Numbered from the stretch's first letter, positions 1 to 12,599 are shown. The stretch: DNA of 64,000 nt from Polychytrium aggregatum (GCF_025602895.1 NW_026516213.1:806001-870000); one strand, 5' to 3'. Notes: generated from the sequence alone by a model not told the origin. Numbers and translations: made by a program.

Positions 1-361
1 CGCTCGTTTGCAGGCGCCCGCCCGGCCCATCTAATGCAGTATCCGGTGCATATAGATCAAGCAAAAAACAGTCGACAAGCACGGACTGGATCGCACCGAA
101 ACAAAGCCGCGATCCAAGCTCTCGCAGGAGCATTTGCTCGTTGACGCCGCATCGGCAAACATTGTAGGGCTCATCCTCGTCCCGCAGCTTCATGAGACGT
201 CCGACGGGGTTGCATACGCCGCAGGTTTCATGCGGTCTTGGATACGATTCGTCATACAAACCGTGAGGCGAGACGGGAATCTGACCGTGACTAACCCGCA
301 ACTTTGGAACTTTGGTTCTGGCTGGATTCGCCCTCCTCTTCCCTCCCCTCCCCGACCCCAG

Positions 362-613
362 ATCCGCTCAGTCGAGACGCTGCTCTCGCTGACTTTGGAG
401 CTCAAGCAGTCACTGCTCATGAACGACTTCAAGACCCTGAACTCGACGCTACGCTCGCGGCTCGGCGAGCTCCATACTCGCCAGTCGGCATCGATCGCGG
501 GACTCTTGGAACTGCAGACCGAGCTGGACGAGGTGGCCGTTGAGATGGAGGAGGCGCTGTATTCGTCCGCTTACTACAACGTACCCAGTTTGAAACGGGA
601 CACCCTGTTTTGA
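362..613 (+). CDS. C-terminal exon of an unrecognised coiled-coil-like protein (partial, starts upstream)
   Basis: An open frame follows a strong pyrimidine-rich acceptor ending at 361 and runs to a TGA at 611-613, encoding about 83 residues. The peptide is rich in Leu, Glu and Gln with heptad-like spacing (for example LLELQTELDEVAVEMEEAL) and ends in DTLF. It looks like the C-terminal helix of a longer coiled-coil protein. The 5' exons are not resolved: the same frame is open back to about 134, but that stretch reads like intron or low-quality coding. I do not recognise the family. The following 1.3 kb has no supported gene, so this should be the 3' end of a gene entering from the left. Confidence 0.4.
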   Translation: MRSVETLLSLTLELKQSLLMNDFKTLNSTLRSRLGELHTRQSASIAGLLELQTELDEVAVEMEEALYSSAYYNVPSLKRDTLF

Positions 614-1884
614 GTCAGGGTTGTCGCTGACTCCCGAGCCTGAATGCACACACTCTGCCATCGCTGCCATGACCATACGGCGTGTCCATAGTGTCTGCAC
701 CCAGTTGACCCAAGAAGGCCGAATATCTCGATATCTGTATGCCAGTCGATCGTCGCCACAGGAAACGACCAGTGTATTCAGAATAATGCTTTCCAGACCA
801 GCGAAAACAGAAAGATTGCCGACCAAGGCCGGAAGCAATCCCATGGCCTGCCTACTGGAGGCTACGAAAGTTCAGCGCCCTCGGGTCGCTGATGCCAGAG
901 AACAGCAGGGACTATCCCGCTTTTTTTCTGGATTGGCTGTATCAAGAGGAGAAAGATGAATGCCGGGGTCGCAGCCACCGCAAGCGATCGTTCGCAAGTG
1001 CCTCCCGGACACCGAGCACAGGCTGTTGCGATGTGCATGGATGGTATCGCCGAGATGGCCGGCGGAGCCAAATTACATTTGCCTCGGCTCTGAAAGCGGC
1101 CCCGCAGCCCAGCGCCGTGCGATGTGTTGCGATGCAGTCGAATACAGCGCAGCCGGTGCGATACGAGACGGCCGGACAATCCAGACGCTGCTCTCATGTC
1201 CGGCGCATGCTCGGCCACATGATGGTCCTGTGGGCTCCCTCCCCCCATGCTCGTCCGCGAGAAAGCCTTCGACCCTGGGCTGCTATTGCCGTCTGCAGCC
1301 GGACAACTGGCCCAGACACGCCGGATGTCGCCTCGCTCATGGGGGATATATGACGGCATCGGCTCCTGGGCCGCCCTCCATCGGCCGCCACCGATCGCCT
1401 CCTCTCCATCGGCTGCCGTCCTGCTCGCTCGTCTGCGGCCCAACAGCCGTCCGCTCGTCTCGGCGCTTCTCTGCTCCTTGCGCTCTCTGGTCGGGGCTCT
1501 GCGCCGCTTGTCTGCTCCGGGGCTGGCCTGCCCTGAATAGAAACCCCGTCGGAAGCCGCTTGGTTATGGCGGGAATCTGCTTTGGCGCCTGTATCCCCCC
1601 TCGCCGCCCATCCACTGCCTCCACAACCGGACTCATTCGCCAACACAAGCCCGAGGCTGTCTCTGCTGTAACGGCCTCATAAACGACGCCCAGGCCTCTG
1701 CCACCATCGCCCAGTTTCTCACCAGCTGTGGCCCACCCCTCGAGCCCTGCCACCGCCTGTGTCTGCCTCCGGCTCCATCGGCTGCTTCCTCGCTCGACCC
1801 ACCCCTCCCAACCCAACCCAACCCAACCAGTCCGTCCCACTTCCATCCAAGAGGGCAGGGCCCTTCCGTCAAGTCTCAACTTAG
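614..1884. other. Intergenic region with no supported gene
   Basis: Several overlapping frames are open here on both strands, but they have Arg/Pro/Ser-rich shadow composition, lack recognisable domains and have no splice logic joining them. A CCAAC-type short repeat sits at about 1807-1831. The 3' half probably serves as promoter and 5' UTR of the RBR ligase gene starting at 1885. Confidence 0.4.
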
Positions 1885-3747
1885 ATGGGAAACACATCGT
1901 CGACTCGCCAACAACATGCCTTGGACGGACTCTGCGAATCGCCCGTCCATCCGTCATGGTATCCCGAAGGATCCGTCTCTGGGCACAGCAGCTCGCACTC
2001 GCTGTGCTCAGTGCCGCCGGCCCCCATATCCCAATCGTTCGCCTCCGAGGTGCTCGTCTACATCCACGGTCGGATGGAGTCCATGGCCCAATGTAAGTCC
2101 CAGCGATCCTTCCGACCGAGCCATGCCCTCTCCGTGAATGTCGCTGCTCGGTGGCACCAGGGCAGTCATCCAGGGTGCATCAATCCACCGGATGACTTGC
2201 TGTGGCTGACAGTCTCGATGCAGTGATGGCAGCCCTGCCTATTGAGCAGTGGCATCTCGTAGCCTGCTAATCCCCTGGGCTTCTCTTGGCAGACGAGAAA
2301 GGCCTACCGCACTTCCGGGGCCAGCCCAGGCCCATGCTGGACTCTCCCGAGCCGTCGTCTTACTACCCTCCGACCCATCGCATCGCTCGCCCACGGCCCG
2401 CCGCTTCGCCAGAAGATCCTGCAGATCCATTGGGCATCGTACCTTGCTCCGCCTCAACCGCATCGGGCAACGACGAGTGCGCAGGTCCATCGTCCGACCC
2501 CATGTGCTCCATCTGCTGTGACTCCATGCCATTGCACAAGGAGTTCCGAATTCCGTCGTGCGGCCACAGCTTCTGTCGCACCTGTGCGCACTCGGTCGTC
2601 ACCGCCGAGTTGTTCGCGCGCCGGCTCCCGATCGTATGTCCCATCTGCAAGGCCGAGAAGGTTGTCCCGACAGTCAAAGTCCGAGCCACGAGGTCCAGCG
2701 ACCCCGTCTATTCGCACGGAAGCTCCGTAGCCTCGTTCTCGGACGCTGCCCCAGCCCCTCTGGGAGCGACAAGGAGAAACTATTCGTTGTCTGATGTCTT
2801 TCATATTCCGAATCGCTCAGAAGTCCCCAAGCGCTTGTGGAAATCCCACAGCTTCATGATCCATCGGCTATCGAAGTCAGATACACTCGAGATCGCTACC
2901 GACATTGCCGAGCCCAGGATCGGGGTTATAACGGAAGATGTTGCCGCCCAGATTCTGACAGTCTCCGAGAAGGTAGGCCGTGCGATCGCGAGCTTGTGAC
3001 TGTGAGTTACCAGAGTGGGATGAAGCCACCTGAGTAGGATGAAGCCACTTGAATCGCCAGTGGCGGATACCGTCTCCTTACGCCGCTAAATGACCGTCAT
3101 TTCACCCTCGATGCAGATCCAGATGCGACGAATCACGATCCAGGTCGAAGTCCTCGACAAGTCCAATGCCCACTCGGGACTGGTTCTCTGTCCAAACACC
3201 AGTTGCTTCGGGGTATTCTCGATTGACCCGTCGCTGACCCAGGCCAAATGTCCGTTCTGCGAGACATCCTGGTGCGTATCCTGCAAGGCCGACACCAGCC
3301 ACGAGGGCCTGAGCTGCCAGGAGTACACGAAAATGCGAGAGGAGTCTCGGTCGGCCGACGGGACCGTCAACTCTGCCTTGCTGAGGGACGAGTTCAAGTT
3401 CGAGACCCTTGTCCGGCAGATGCAGTGGACTCGATGTCCAAACTGCACACGGGTGTGCGAGAAGGACGGAGGATGCAATAAGGTGAGGCTTGTCGCTCGC
3501 TGGCGCCAGGTTTGTCGTTCGCCTTCGACGTGCGCATGCGGGCTTGCGATCCGCATGGTTTCTGCGGCGGCGAGCCGGCCGACCTCTAACAGCAACTTTC
3601 GGCGGTCAGATCGTTTGCGAGATGTGCAACACCATATTCTGCTATATCTGCGGCAAGAAGCTCCATCCAAAGAAGCCATACTCGCACTACGCCAAACGAT
3701 GGAAAAAGTGCTATGGAAAGCTGTTCTTTGGAGACCCGACCGAATAG
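1885..3747 (+). CDS. RBR-type (RING-IBR-RING) E3 ubiquitin ligase, 4 exons, 463 aa
   Basis: Exons 1885-2092, 2293-2972, 3117-3482 and 3610-3747 join in frame (phases 1, 0, 0). RING1 (about residues 140-192) has C3HC4 spacing, CSICCDSMP...CGHSFCRTC...CPIC. The IBR (about 320-350) carries CPNTSCFG...CPFCETSWCVSC. RING2 starts at about 402 with CPNC and EKDGGC, then crosses the last intron into CEMC and FCYICGKK. By family knowledge the Cys of the GGC (codon 3474-3476, about residue 416) is the thioester-forming catalytic cysteine, so a RING/HECT-hybrid mechanism is likely. The N-terminus MGNTSS fits the MGxxxS/T N-myristoylation pattern, implying membrane attachment. Residues 30-135 are Ser/Pro-rich and probably disordered. 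The substrate is unknown. The start is a real ATG; an upstream exon cannot be excluded. Confidence 0.85.
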
Positions 3748-4527
3748 TCCAGCTGCGCTGGATGAGGATGCACATGCACAAGCAACTCTCACGATTCTCT
3801 GTGAGGGGCCTTTCCCGTATCCTTCTCTGATTCCGGTGTCCACTTTGGGCACTGCACCCTCCACCTCGTGGTTTTTGTGTTATTTGGGTCCATATTGCTC
3901 TGTAATGCACTCAGACGAAAAATGGAACATCCTCATATCCACTTTGTTATTGTCGCGATTGAGGAGTCTGTCGGTGGATTGCAACGTGCCGACGCCATCC
4001 ACTGCATGGGCACGTACCAATCGACTCATGTGGGTTACATTCTCATTGCTGGTGGTGGAGGCGCTGCTCGAATTACTTGAGAGGCCCTCAGGGGACCACA
4101 ACTCGGAGCATACCACCTGCTCTGCCTCCGCAAGGCCGGCGATGGCGGTGCCCAGGGCACCAGGATATGGTATGTTTCATCCAAAAGCAGCCGGCAAAAC
4201 GGGTGTCTTGTTGCCCGACCCACAGCCGATGGCTTGTTGGCGAGTCCGTGCAGCAGTCGTCAGGATGCAACCTGAAAGCTGCAGCAGCGGGTTGCGTCGA
4301 CACACTCTCGCGCATGATTGGCGATGATGGTGATGATGGTGATGTCATCACACCTTGCTAGGCCATACTGATCGGCGACTACAATGGCCGGCTGTCTCAA
4401 AGTGTCGGCGCCATGGATATGTCTGGCGGCGTCACATAACAGCCACAGTGGATTGAGAATCGTGGCTGCTATGGATGCGTGAGAATGCGGCGAAATCGAC
4501 GGTCCTCTCCTCTCGCTCAAGCACACC
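3748..4527. other. Intergenic region between RBR gene and FUSC-like gene 1
   Basis: About 780 bp without a convincing coding frame. It contains a short GATGATGGT-type repeat near 4322-4343. It should hold the 3' UTR of the RBR gene and the promoter of the next + strand gene. Confidence 0.4.
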
Positions 4528-7500
4528 ATGACTGCAATGTAAGGGCAGAGGCACTGGCTGCTGAAGCTTCATAGATCCCAGCATCGGGTGCTGACTGCTA
4601 CCCTGGGACTATATACGGTGCTTGGGTGGGCACTTTTAGGCCTGTCTGTTTGCTTGTCTCGAGCCCGGACTTGTCTGCTAACTCACCGTCGCTTCTGGAT
4701 CGCCTCGCCCCGCATTCAAACCCTGCTCGCCAACGAAGACTTGGAGGATTCCGCAAGATTCCGGACTTGGAATCCCCCGAGGTGTCCTCGAAGCATGACA
4801 CGCCCGCAGACACCTCGTCCAGCGACATCAAACCTACATCAACCGACACACTTGCACAGACTGCAGTGCCCTCGAAAACGGCATGGACGGACCTGCACGA
4901 CCGAGCCATGAAGCTTGCCGGGTCGCTGTCGGCTTGGTTTTGGCTCGATATGAGGGTCCTCAAATGCGTCATCACTTACACGGTCGCCACAGCTTTCGTG
5001 GTCTTCAACCCTTTCGGCTTGGATATGAGCACATCCTTCTGCTTTCTGCCCTACACCATTACCTTTGTCCACCCCGCACGGCCCCTTGGGGCAATGGTTC
5101 GGGCCACCTACCATGGATTCCTTGGCCTGGCCTTTGGAACCTTCATCTCGTCGTCGTTCCTGGTGCTGTCGGAGTACTTTTATCAATGGGGCCTGGAATT
5201 GACGTGGATATCGAAATGCATTGGCCTGCTCTACTTGTTCGTCGTCATCTTTTTCGTTGCACTGATCATCGCCAAGGCCCAAGGCGTGCTCTCGATATGG
5301 ACAGGTATGGATGGATGCGTGCGAGTAACTTGAGCGAGTTCCCGGGTGTGCTGTAGCGGCAACGTCCCTTCCGCTGTGCCTGTAGACTATTGGCGTGACT
5401 GTGCAAGTGCTAGCCATACGATATCTTGTCGCTTATCGATTGGCTGCCGGTCCTTTCTCTGGATTCAGGGTGTCGCTTTGCATATCTCCTGACCTTCATC
5501 ACCTGCACCCAAGTCACAAACGCAAGCCGTCGCGCGGTCCTGAGTCTGACCATCCAGCGCGTAGCAGGATCTCTGGCAATCGGCATATCGATCTGCGTCC
5601 TATCATCCTTTGTCCTGTGGCCGGTAACAGCTACCAGTGAGGCAGAGTAAGTGGAGCAGCGCAGCCCAAGCAAAACCTATGGTGCATATCCCCGTCGCGG
5701 CCATAAGGTTTCAGTACAAGTGCTCCACACAGACATAACCATGCCCGCCCTGAACGATCACAGGAAGCTTCTCGACAGTCTGATCTTGAGCACCAAAGAG
5801 TTCTCCGATCTCTGCCGGAAAAAGTACAGCCAGCTGAGGAGGTCTGGCGGCGAGATCCATCTGGTGGCGCTGGGCGACCTGGTTCGGCTCAATCAGCGCA
5901 CGCTGCTCAAGCTCGAGTCGAAAAAGGTCGAGGTGTACTTTGAACCGTTCTCGAAGATTTTTCTGAGCTGGGGCTGCTACCGCAATGTGTTTCAAAGACT
6001 GGAGCAGATCATACAGGTACGACGGGAGCAACACTGCGGCCTGGCCATGGCGGGATCTGTGCTTCAGCGATTGGATTCGCTGGCGGTACTGAGATATCTA
6101 TTGAGTCAGAGCGCTGATCATAATTGGTCGCTTGGCGCTGAAGCATATGGGAAGCCTGATGTCCAACCTTCGAGACATGGAGGATGAGGTGGGAAGCCAC
6201 AAAGTCTTGCAGGACTACCAGGCGCTCCAGAACTGTCACATCGAGGGGCTTCTCGAGTGCTGCAGCAACACCATCGAAGAGCTCCGTTTGGAACTGCTGC
6301 ATGGCACCGGCAACAGCGGCTGCCCCGATAATGCCCACGGGACCGACAGCGCGAATAATCTTGAAGAAATACTCAAATCCTTTGATAAGGAACAGAAGAG
6401 CGCCATTGTTGAGCTCTTTGAAAAGCACGGCGAAGACGCCTTCTCGATCTACCTCTTGTCTTCGAAGATGGTCGAGTTTGCGCACGAAGTACTGGGTCTC
6501 TCAAATGCCGTTATGGAAGCTCGCTTGAGTGTCGTCAAGCTCCGCAGCCAAGGATTTGGCCACTACATCTACCGTCTATTAGAGAGCGCTGCGGCAATAG
6601 CCTCCCAGAGGTAATACCAGGCAGAGCAGACGTGGAGGGGTGGAGGAGGATACCGGCGCACCGAATGTTCAAGGATGCAGTGCACATGTATGGGCAACAC
6701 TTCCATTTTGATGGCTCGACATGGACATACTGACCCTTCGGACTTGAATCTCAGTGCTCGACAGGCATTTATACATCCCAGTTCCAAGAAACAGTCGGCA
6801 GTGTCCCGACGACTGTCCGTCCACATTGCCCATGCTCGCCAACCTTCCTGGGTGCTGCTGAATCTGACCCGAATCCGACGCTTGTTCAAGGCATTCAATG
6901 TATTCGATCTAAAATTTGCGCTCAAAACCGCACTCACAATCACGGTGCTCGCCTCTCCATCGTTCATGGATGTCTTCACAGCCCAGTACTATGACTACAA
7001 ACTCTACTGGGTCCTCACGGCAACCATGGTGGTGCTGACTCCCTCCGTCGCCGCCTCGAGTATCGCCAGCTTCAACTCGATCGTCGGGACAGCGATGGGA
7101 GCGCTCGGGGCAATTGCGCTTTGGAATCTGACCGATGCGAATCCCATTACTATTTGCTGTTTGACCCCATTCCTGGTGACTTTCCCGTATCACTTGTACT
7201 TGAATACCTCCTACCAGCGAATAGGTTCGGTAAGTGTAGGGTCCTTTGAAATCATACGAGGGTGTCCACCACCGTGCTTGTAAGCGGTCGCTGGCTCTGC
7301 CTCACAAGAGGAACGAGCGGTACCAGCCTTTTCTTTCATCGCTCCTGTTACAGATGGCCATGATGACCTTCAGCATCGTGTTTTTTCAAGTCTATGTGTC
7401 GGCAGACAGCAACAGCGGCAGCACCGACTTTTCCATCTATAGCATCGCCTATCTCCGGGGTGTCTGCGTGGCAATCGGTGTGGTCGTCGGTCTTGCAGTC

Positions 7501-8526
7501 TCATGGGGATTCTGGCCCTACAAAGCACAGACTCAGATCCGCAACGTGCTCTCGGACGCCATCTTCAACGTCAACATCATCTTTATCCAGAACTGCATCC
7601 TCTTTGGATCACCAAGCGAGCTCATGGATAGCGCACGCACACCGGTCCAACTTGCCCGGGATTTCCATGACGTTGGGATCATGGTGCGGTTCAAGCTCAC
7701 GCTCGCCGAGAAGCTGCTTACCGACGCGGACCTGGAGAAACAGTATCTGCAACCTTTCCCCACCGAGATATACAGAAGCATTGCAGCCTCATGCGATCGT
7801 ATCCTCAATAAGTTCACGGCCATGCGGCTCGAGATCGATGAGGACCATCTCAAGTCTCTCAGGCGCGATGCCGTGGCGCCGTTGGGGGATACCAGGCAGG
7901 AGATGATCGGGCAGCTTCTGCTGTGCTTTCATGTGCTCTCAGGAGCGATGATTCTGAAGGTGCCTCTACCGCCTCGCATGCCACACATCCGAGACTGCCG
8001 TGAGCAGATCCTCGAGATCATGCGCAAGACGCGGTCGTTCGGCAGTCTGGACCGAGCCCGAGAAACCCGAAACAGCCACTTTTACTATTACTATGCCTAC
8101 GTGCGGGAGCTTACAAGCATCATCAAGTGAGTACATGGCACCGTTTGGTGAACAATCCCAGCTGGATTCCCACATGCTTGTCCGTGACACGCAAAGGCGT
8201 AATGCAAGCCACACGCCATGTCGATGCATCACTTCCCAGCAACAGTTGTGCTACTGCCAGGCTGACTTGCGTTGCCTCTGTGACTATTGCCAGCGAGCTT
8301 CAGCTGCTGTGGGACCTGACCAAGCATTTGTTTGGAGAGATCGATGTAAGTCTCGGCATCGCTCAACGTTTTCATCTGGCGATTGAGTGTGATGGGAGGG
8401 GATGCTCTTGACTTGGCCCATGGCTAATGTGCAGCTCAGAAGGCGTCCTTGTGTGTTCTGCAAGCATGCGCGCTCATAAAATATGACCTTCATGTTCAGT
8501 ACTGGAACGCGCCGTCCTCCGAGTGA
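4528..8526 (+). CDS. FUSC/ArAE-like multispanning membrane protein, copy 1 (BRE4/DUF2421-type), 9 exons, about 966 aa
   Basis: Model: 4528-4538, 4640-5304, 5469-5646, 5764-6016, 6144-6610, 6755-7229, 7354-8126, 8294-8345, 8500-8526; all phases close. Layout matches fungal putative ER/plasma-membrane transporters: an N-terminal block of hydrophobic helices (about residues 105-290), a cytosolic helical region with FEPFSKIF, a second 6-TM FUSC-like block (KTALTITVLASPSFMD onward), then a soluble tail. Known relatives include aromatic-acid exporter-like and brefeldin-A-sensitivity proteins; the substrate here is not inferable. The first in-frame ATG of the long frame is only at 4908, so I placed the start in an 11-nt exon at 4528 (CACCATGA context) whose splice to 4640 keeps frame. 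The paralogue on the opposite strand (8963-12599) shares every later intron position. Confidence 0.8.
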
Positions 8527-8962
8527 GCATCAGCGAGTGAATCCTTTCCAGAGAAGCACCAGCTTCACTCCAGCCATACTCGATTCTCCCTTCTCTCAAT
8601 AGCGTCGACTTGGTCAAACGGGCATGTTTGCCGTCCATAATTTTCAGATATGATACCTCGAGGAGAATAAAACTACCATACAACCACACGCGACTGCTCA
8701 GCAAAGTTATGAAACTGTCGTATTGGCAAGCCCATTTCATCTTTCACCAACATGAACAAGCGGGCTGGGGCTTCAACCCAGCAAAGCCGAATGCCAATCT
8801 TGGATAGAGCCAGTCAATCTCGTTCGTCGAATTGTCTTGCCTTGCAAGGTTTCACAATTCAGCAATGCTCTGACTCTATACGAGCGCTCCACTGGCTGCA
8901 GAATATTGAATCGCACATCTCTAAACCGGGGATGCCACGGTGTTTGTTCCGAGTATCTCCAT
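8527..8962. other. Convergent 3' spacer between the two FUSC-like paralogues
   Basis: 436 bp lie between the stop codons of two convergent, paralogous genes. The sequence is AT-richer than its surroundings, shows no gene, and must hold both 3' UTRs and polyadenylation sites. Confidence 0.6.
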
Positions 8963-11900
8963 CTATTTAGTCTTGCGCCAGTACTGTTGAGCCAGTTTCA
9001 ATAGCCATATGGCAACATCAGCGTTAGAATATAGAAATCTCGATAGCACACACACATACGCAGTCAGTCCCATTATAGGCATCGTAAGCAAGAACAATAG
9101 AGTGGTGGTCGCTAATCGTGAGCTGCAACATGATCTTGCCCAAGTCGCTTGGCTGTACTTACATTGATCTCACCAAAGAGGGTTTTCATCGAGTCCCAGA
9201 TAGCCGACACCTCGCTGCACATTCATCACAGTGAGTACGGTCGTGCTGGCGACAAGCAATTGCCAACACAGCCCATGACAAATGCAACGCTATGCGAGAT
9301 TGTATGGATGGTCGACGTTCCCCAACCGCAATCGACATTGTGCTGATGACTTACTTCACCACCAAGGCCATTTCCAGAATGTAAGCGTAGTAGTAGTAGC
9401 AGTGGATCTTTTGGATGGTCTGTGTCTCGCCCTTCTCGAGGGCCACGATCATCGGGAGCTTCCGGATGGCTCCCAAGACATTATCGCGTGTGGTCTCGAT
9501 CTGTGGCAGCCTGGGCGGCATTGGATTCTTGAGTCTCATCGACCCGGAGAGCACATGGAAGATCAACAGGATCTGGCCAATGAACTCCTGGCGATGTGTC
9601 TGGATCGGCCGCACGAGGTCGGTCGCTACTTGGCTCAGATAGGCATCGCTGGGCCTGAGGCGCATCGCCGCGAACTTGTTCAGGATGCGCTCGCATCCAT
9701 CGGCAATGCGGTTGTAGAGCTCCATGTTGCGATCATCCTTGATGGGGCTCTCGTGCTTTGTCATGACCGCAAGCTTTCGAAACTCGGTGAGCTTCATGCG
9801 CACCGACACTTCCACCTGGCGAAAGACCTCGACATCAACATAGCCGGGCTCGCCGCTCGGGGTCCCAAAGATTTCGCAGTTCTTGATGTACAAGATGCTC
9901 ATGCTCGAGAGGGCCTCTGAAAGGATGATGCGAATCTGTGTCTTGGCTTTGTAGGGCCAAATAAACCACGACACAGACAGGCCGACCGCCACGCCAATGA
10001 GATTGGAGAGGCCGCGCAGATAGGCAATGTTCTTGATGGAAAAGTCATCGCTGATGACGACGTTCTGAGTGGCGCCGAGCGCTTGTAGCAATACCACATT
10101 GTAGGTCATCAGGGAGATCTGCGGAAATGGATGGGGCTCAGAGTGTGCATCCCTCGCAGCTGTACCGCTGGATGCAAAATGCAATGATGGTGGGCGGTCG
10201 CGAGAAATATGGCTCGGTAACGAATCGGCTCTTGCGCAATACTCGGTATGGCGCTATATGAGCTGGAAAAGCTTATAAAACACACTTCAATGCCAACAGG
10301 TTTGACACTTACCGATCCGATCTTGGAGTACTTGCTGTTCCGAATGTTGTAGTAGAGTGGCAGAACCACCAGCGCAACCGAGACCAAGCACAGCTGCACT
10401 AGATTGGCGCTGCAGATCATCCAGACGCCCGCAGCCAGGGCCGCTCCGAGAATGGAGCCCAAGATGGAATTGAGTCCGGCGATATTAGAGGCGCCGACCG
10501 AAGGCGAGATCACGATCGTCACGGTCGTAAGCATCCAGTACAGCCGATACTCATAGTAGGCAAGCTGGTATCGCTCCAGAAACGACGGCAGAGCCAGCAG
10601 CGAGATAGTGATGGCTGTCTTGAGGGCATACTTGACATGGAATTTGTCAAAGCCTTTGAAGTACTGCTTGATATACTTGAAGTAGCGCAGGCGTGCTGGT
10701 GCTCTTGATGCATTGGCGAACTCGATATTGAGCTGCCGCTCACGGTGACGAGCAGCTTTTCTGGAAGCATTGAAACTGGTGTCAGCTGAAACAGCTCGGC
10801 GACCCCATTCTGTCTTACGGATACGCATGCCGCACTTGCAAGACCAGCCTCACCGATCTTTGCGAATCCTAAGAATGGAGGAGAGGCTGAAGTTCTGGAA
10901 GCACCACAGCAAGGACCCATGGCTCTTTCTCGCTTGGATGGCTTGGTGTGCATTTGAGGCCGCCAGAGCCAGCTCCAGGATCTCGTTGGAAAACTCGACC
11001 AGCTTTGAGGAGAAAAAGTAGATTGGCATCATCTTCTCCTTGTGGATGCGAAAGAGCACCTCGAGTTCGTGCTCCTGTCTCTCTTCGAAATCTTTGATGG
11101 CCTTTTGGAGGCTGACGAGGACGTCTTCAATTTGGTCATTGGAGGAGCGAGTGATGGAGCTGTCGGCATCCTTTCGCCCGAGCAGCTGGAAGGAAACGAG
11201 GTCGAGCGCGTCCATGCAACGTTGCATCACCTTCTCGAGAGACTCGGACAGAGATTCACGAAACTGGGTGTAGATAACCTCACCGCACTCATGGTTCGAT
11301 TCGATCGAACGAAAGCTCGATATCAAACTACCCACGTGCTGGGAAGCGAGACGGCGTCAGCAAGCGCACAGTCTGGAGGCGGGATGGTCCTGTGTCACAC
11401 TTCAGCACTGCCCGAAGTGGATGCTCTGTACCTGAGTGAGGTGCTCAAAGCGGTTGAAGATGGCGTTGAAGATCCTCAGATGCATGAATATTTTCGAGAA
11501 GGGTTCAAACAGAACCTCGACTCGAGTCGTCTCAAGGCTCAGCAGTGTTTTCTCGTGGCTTTGCTGGAGCGCCGTCATCTGCGACAGCGACTTGAGCTCC
11601 TCGGGATTGGTGACCACTGTGTCCTCGGCTTGAGGCGATCGAAATATCAGAGAAGGTCGATTCTTGACCGTGATAATAACTTTCTTGAAGTTGTTTAGGA
11701 TCTTCCGGATGTGGTCTCTGAGGGAGCAAGTCGGATGATTGGCTATCAGCATTCGCTGATGGTACAGCCGATGCTCGCGGATATACTCCAGTACTTCAAG
11801 CAACTCCATCTCATCCTTTTGTTCGCGCTTACTCTGCCTGGGACGACGCAGATTCAGGCCAGACCAGGCAACAGCACACGAGGCTGATGCCCAGGCCAGT

Positions 11901-12599
11901 AAGGAGCGCCATCGCCGTCGTCTGTGTTGTCCGGAGTAAGAGATCGATTGTGACGGCGGCATTGGCGATCTGTGTGCTTGTAAGGAACGTCAGGTTGTAG
12001 GCAAACAGGCATCCTGTTTGCCGGAAAACCCAGTCAGTGGTAAATCGCTGGCTATCCACAGACGGTCCTGGATCGTTGCCAAAGGTAGCATGGCTGGCTG
12101 GGGGGGGGCACTTGCCTGTGCTCACATTCGGGCTCGAATAGCGAATGTTGACAAATGCGATGAGATAGACAACAACAAAGAGTCCCCCAATTGTCATGAA
12201 CTTGGCAACCCACTTCTCCGAGCTGTCGAGGGTCGACAGTAGATAGGACGAGTACAAAAACGAGACCGAGATAACGAGCCCGATAGCGATGGCCGCAAGT
12301 GAGTGCAGCGACGACTTGAGCATGGCTCCGACCGACCGGGTTGGGGCGACAAACACAATGGCCGTGATAACAAAGCAGGAACAGGTGCCGAGGATCTTGC
12401 CGAGCGGCGTGAACATGATTGCGGACATGGCAACGATGTAGGCCAGGGTGACCTTGGCCAGACGCCGGAGGTCGGTGCGGTGCGGCTCCTGCCATGGCTT
12501 TTTGAGCAACGACGCAACGGAACTCTTGAGCGAAACGATCGTGGGCGAGGCTTCCGAGGGCGAGTGAACCGGCGATGCCTCGGCGTCATGCATCTGCAT
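8963..12599 (-). CDS. FUSC/ArAE-like multispanning membrane protein, copy 2, 8 exons, about 911 aa
   Basis: Minus-strand exons: 12599-12116, 12013-11833, 11717-11432, 11338-10854, 10775-10313, 10118-9355, 9214-9163, 8983-8963. Exon phases (1,2,0,2,0,2,0) equal those of copy 1, and several exons nearly match in length (the penultimate is 52 nt in both). Shared blocks include HxGSL, FEPFSKIF, KTAITISLLALPSFLE, YRLYWMLT, WPYKAKTQIR, YYYYAY and LFGEI. The last exon begins Tyr-Trp in both. The first intron (12115-12014) uses a GC donor (GCAAGT) where copy 1 has GT. The start is ATG 12599; ATG 12638 is an alternative, and an upstream exon spliced at about 12619 in phase 2 would mirror copy 1. A 14-bp tandem repeat lies just upstream. 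Role: membrane transport of unknown substrate. Confidence 0.8.

Noticed and set aside
862-1443. 193-aa minus-strand frame between the left-edge exon and the RBR gene
   Set aside because: No recognisable motif and shadow-like composition; overlapping open frames occur on both strands.
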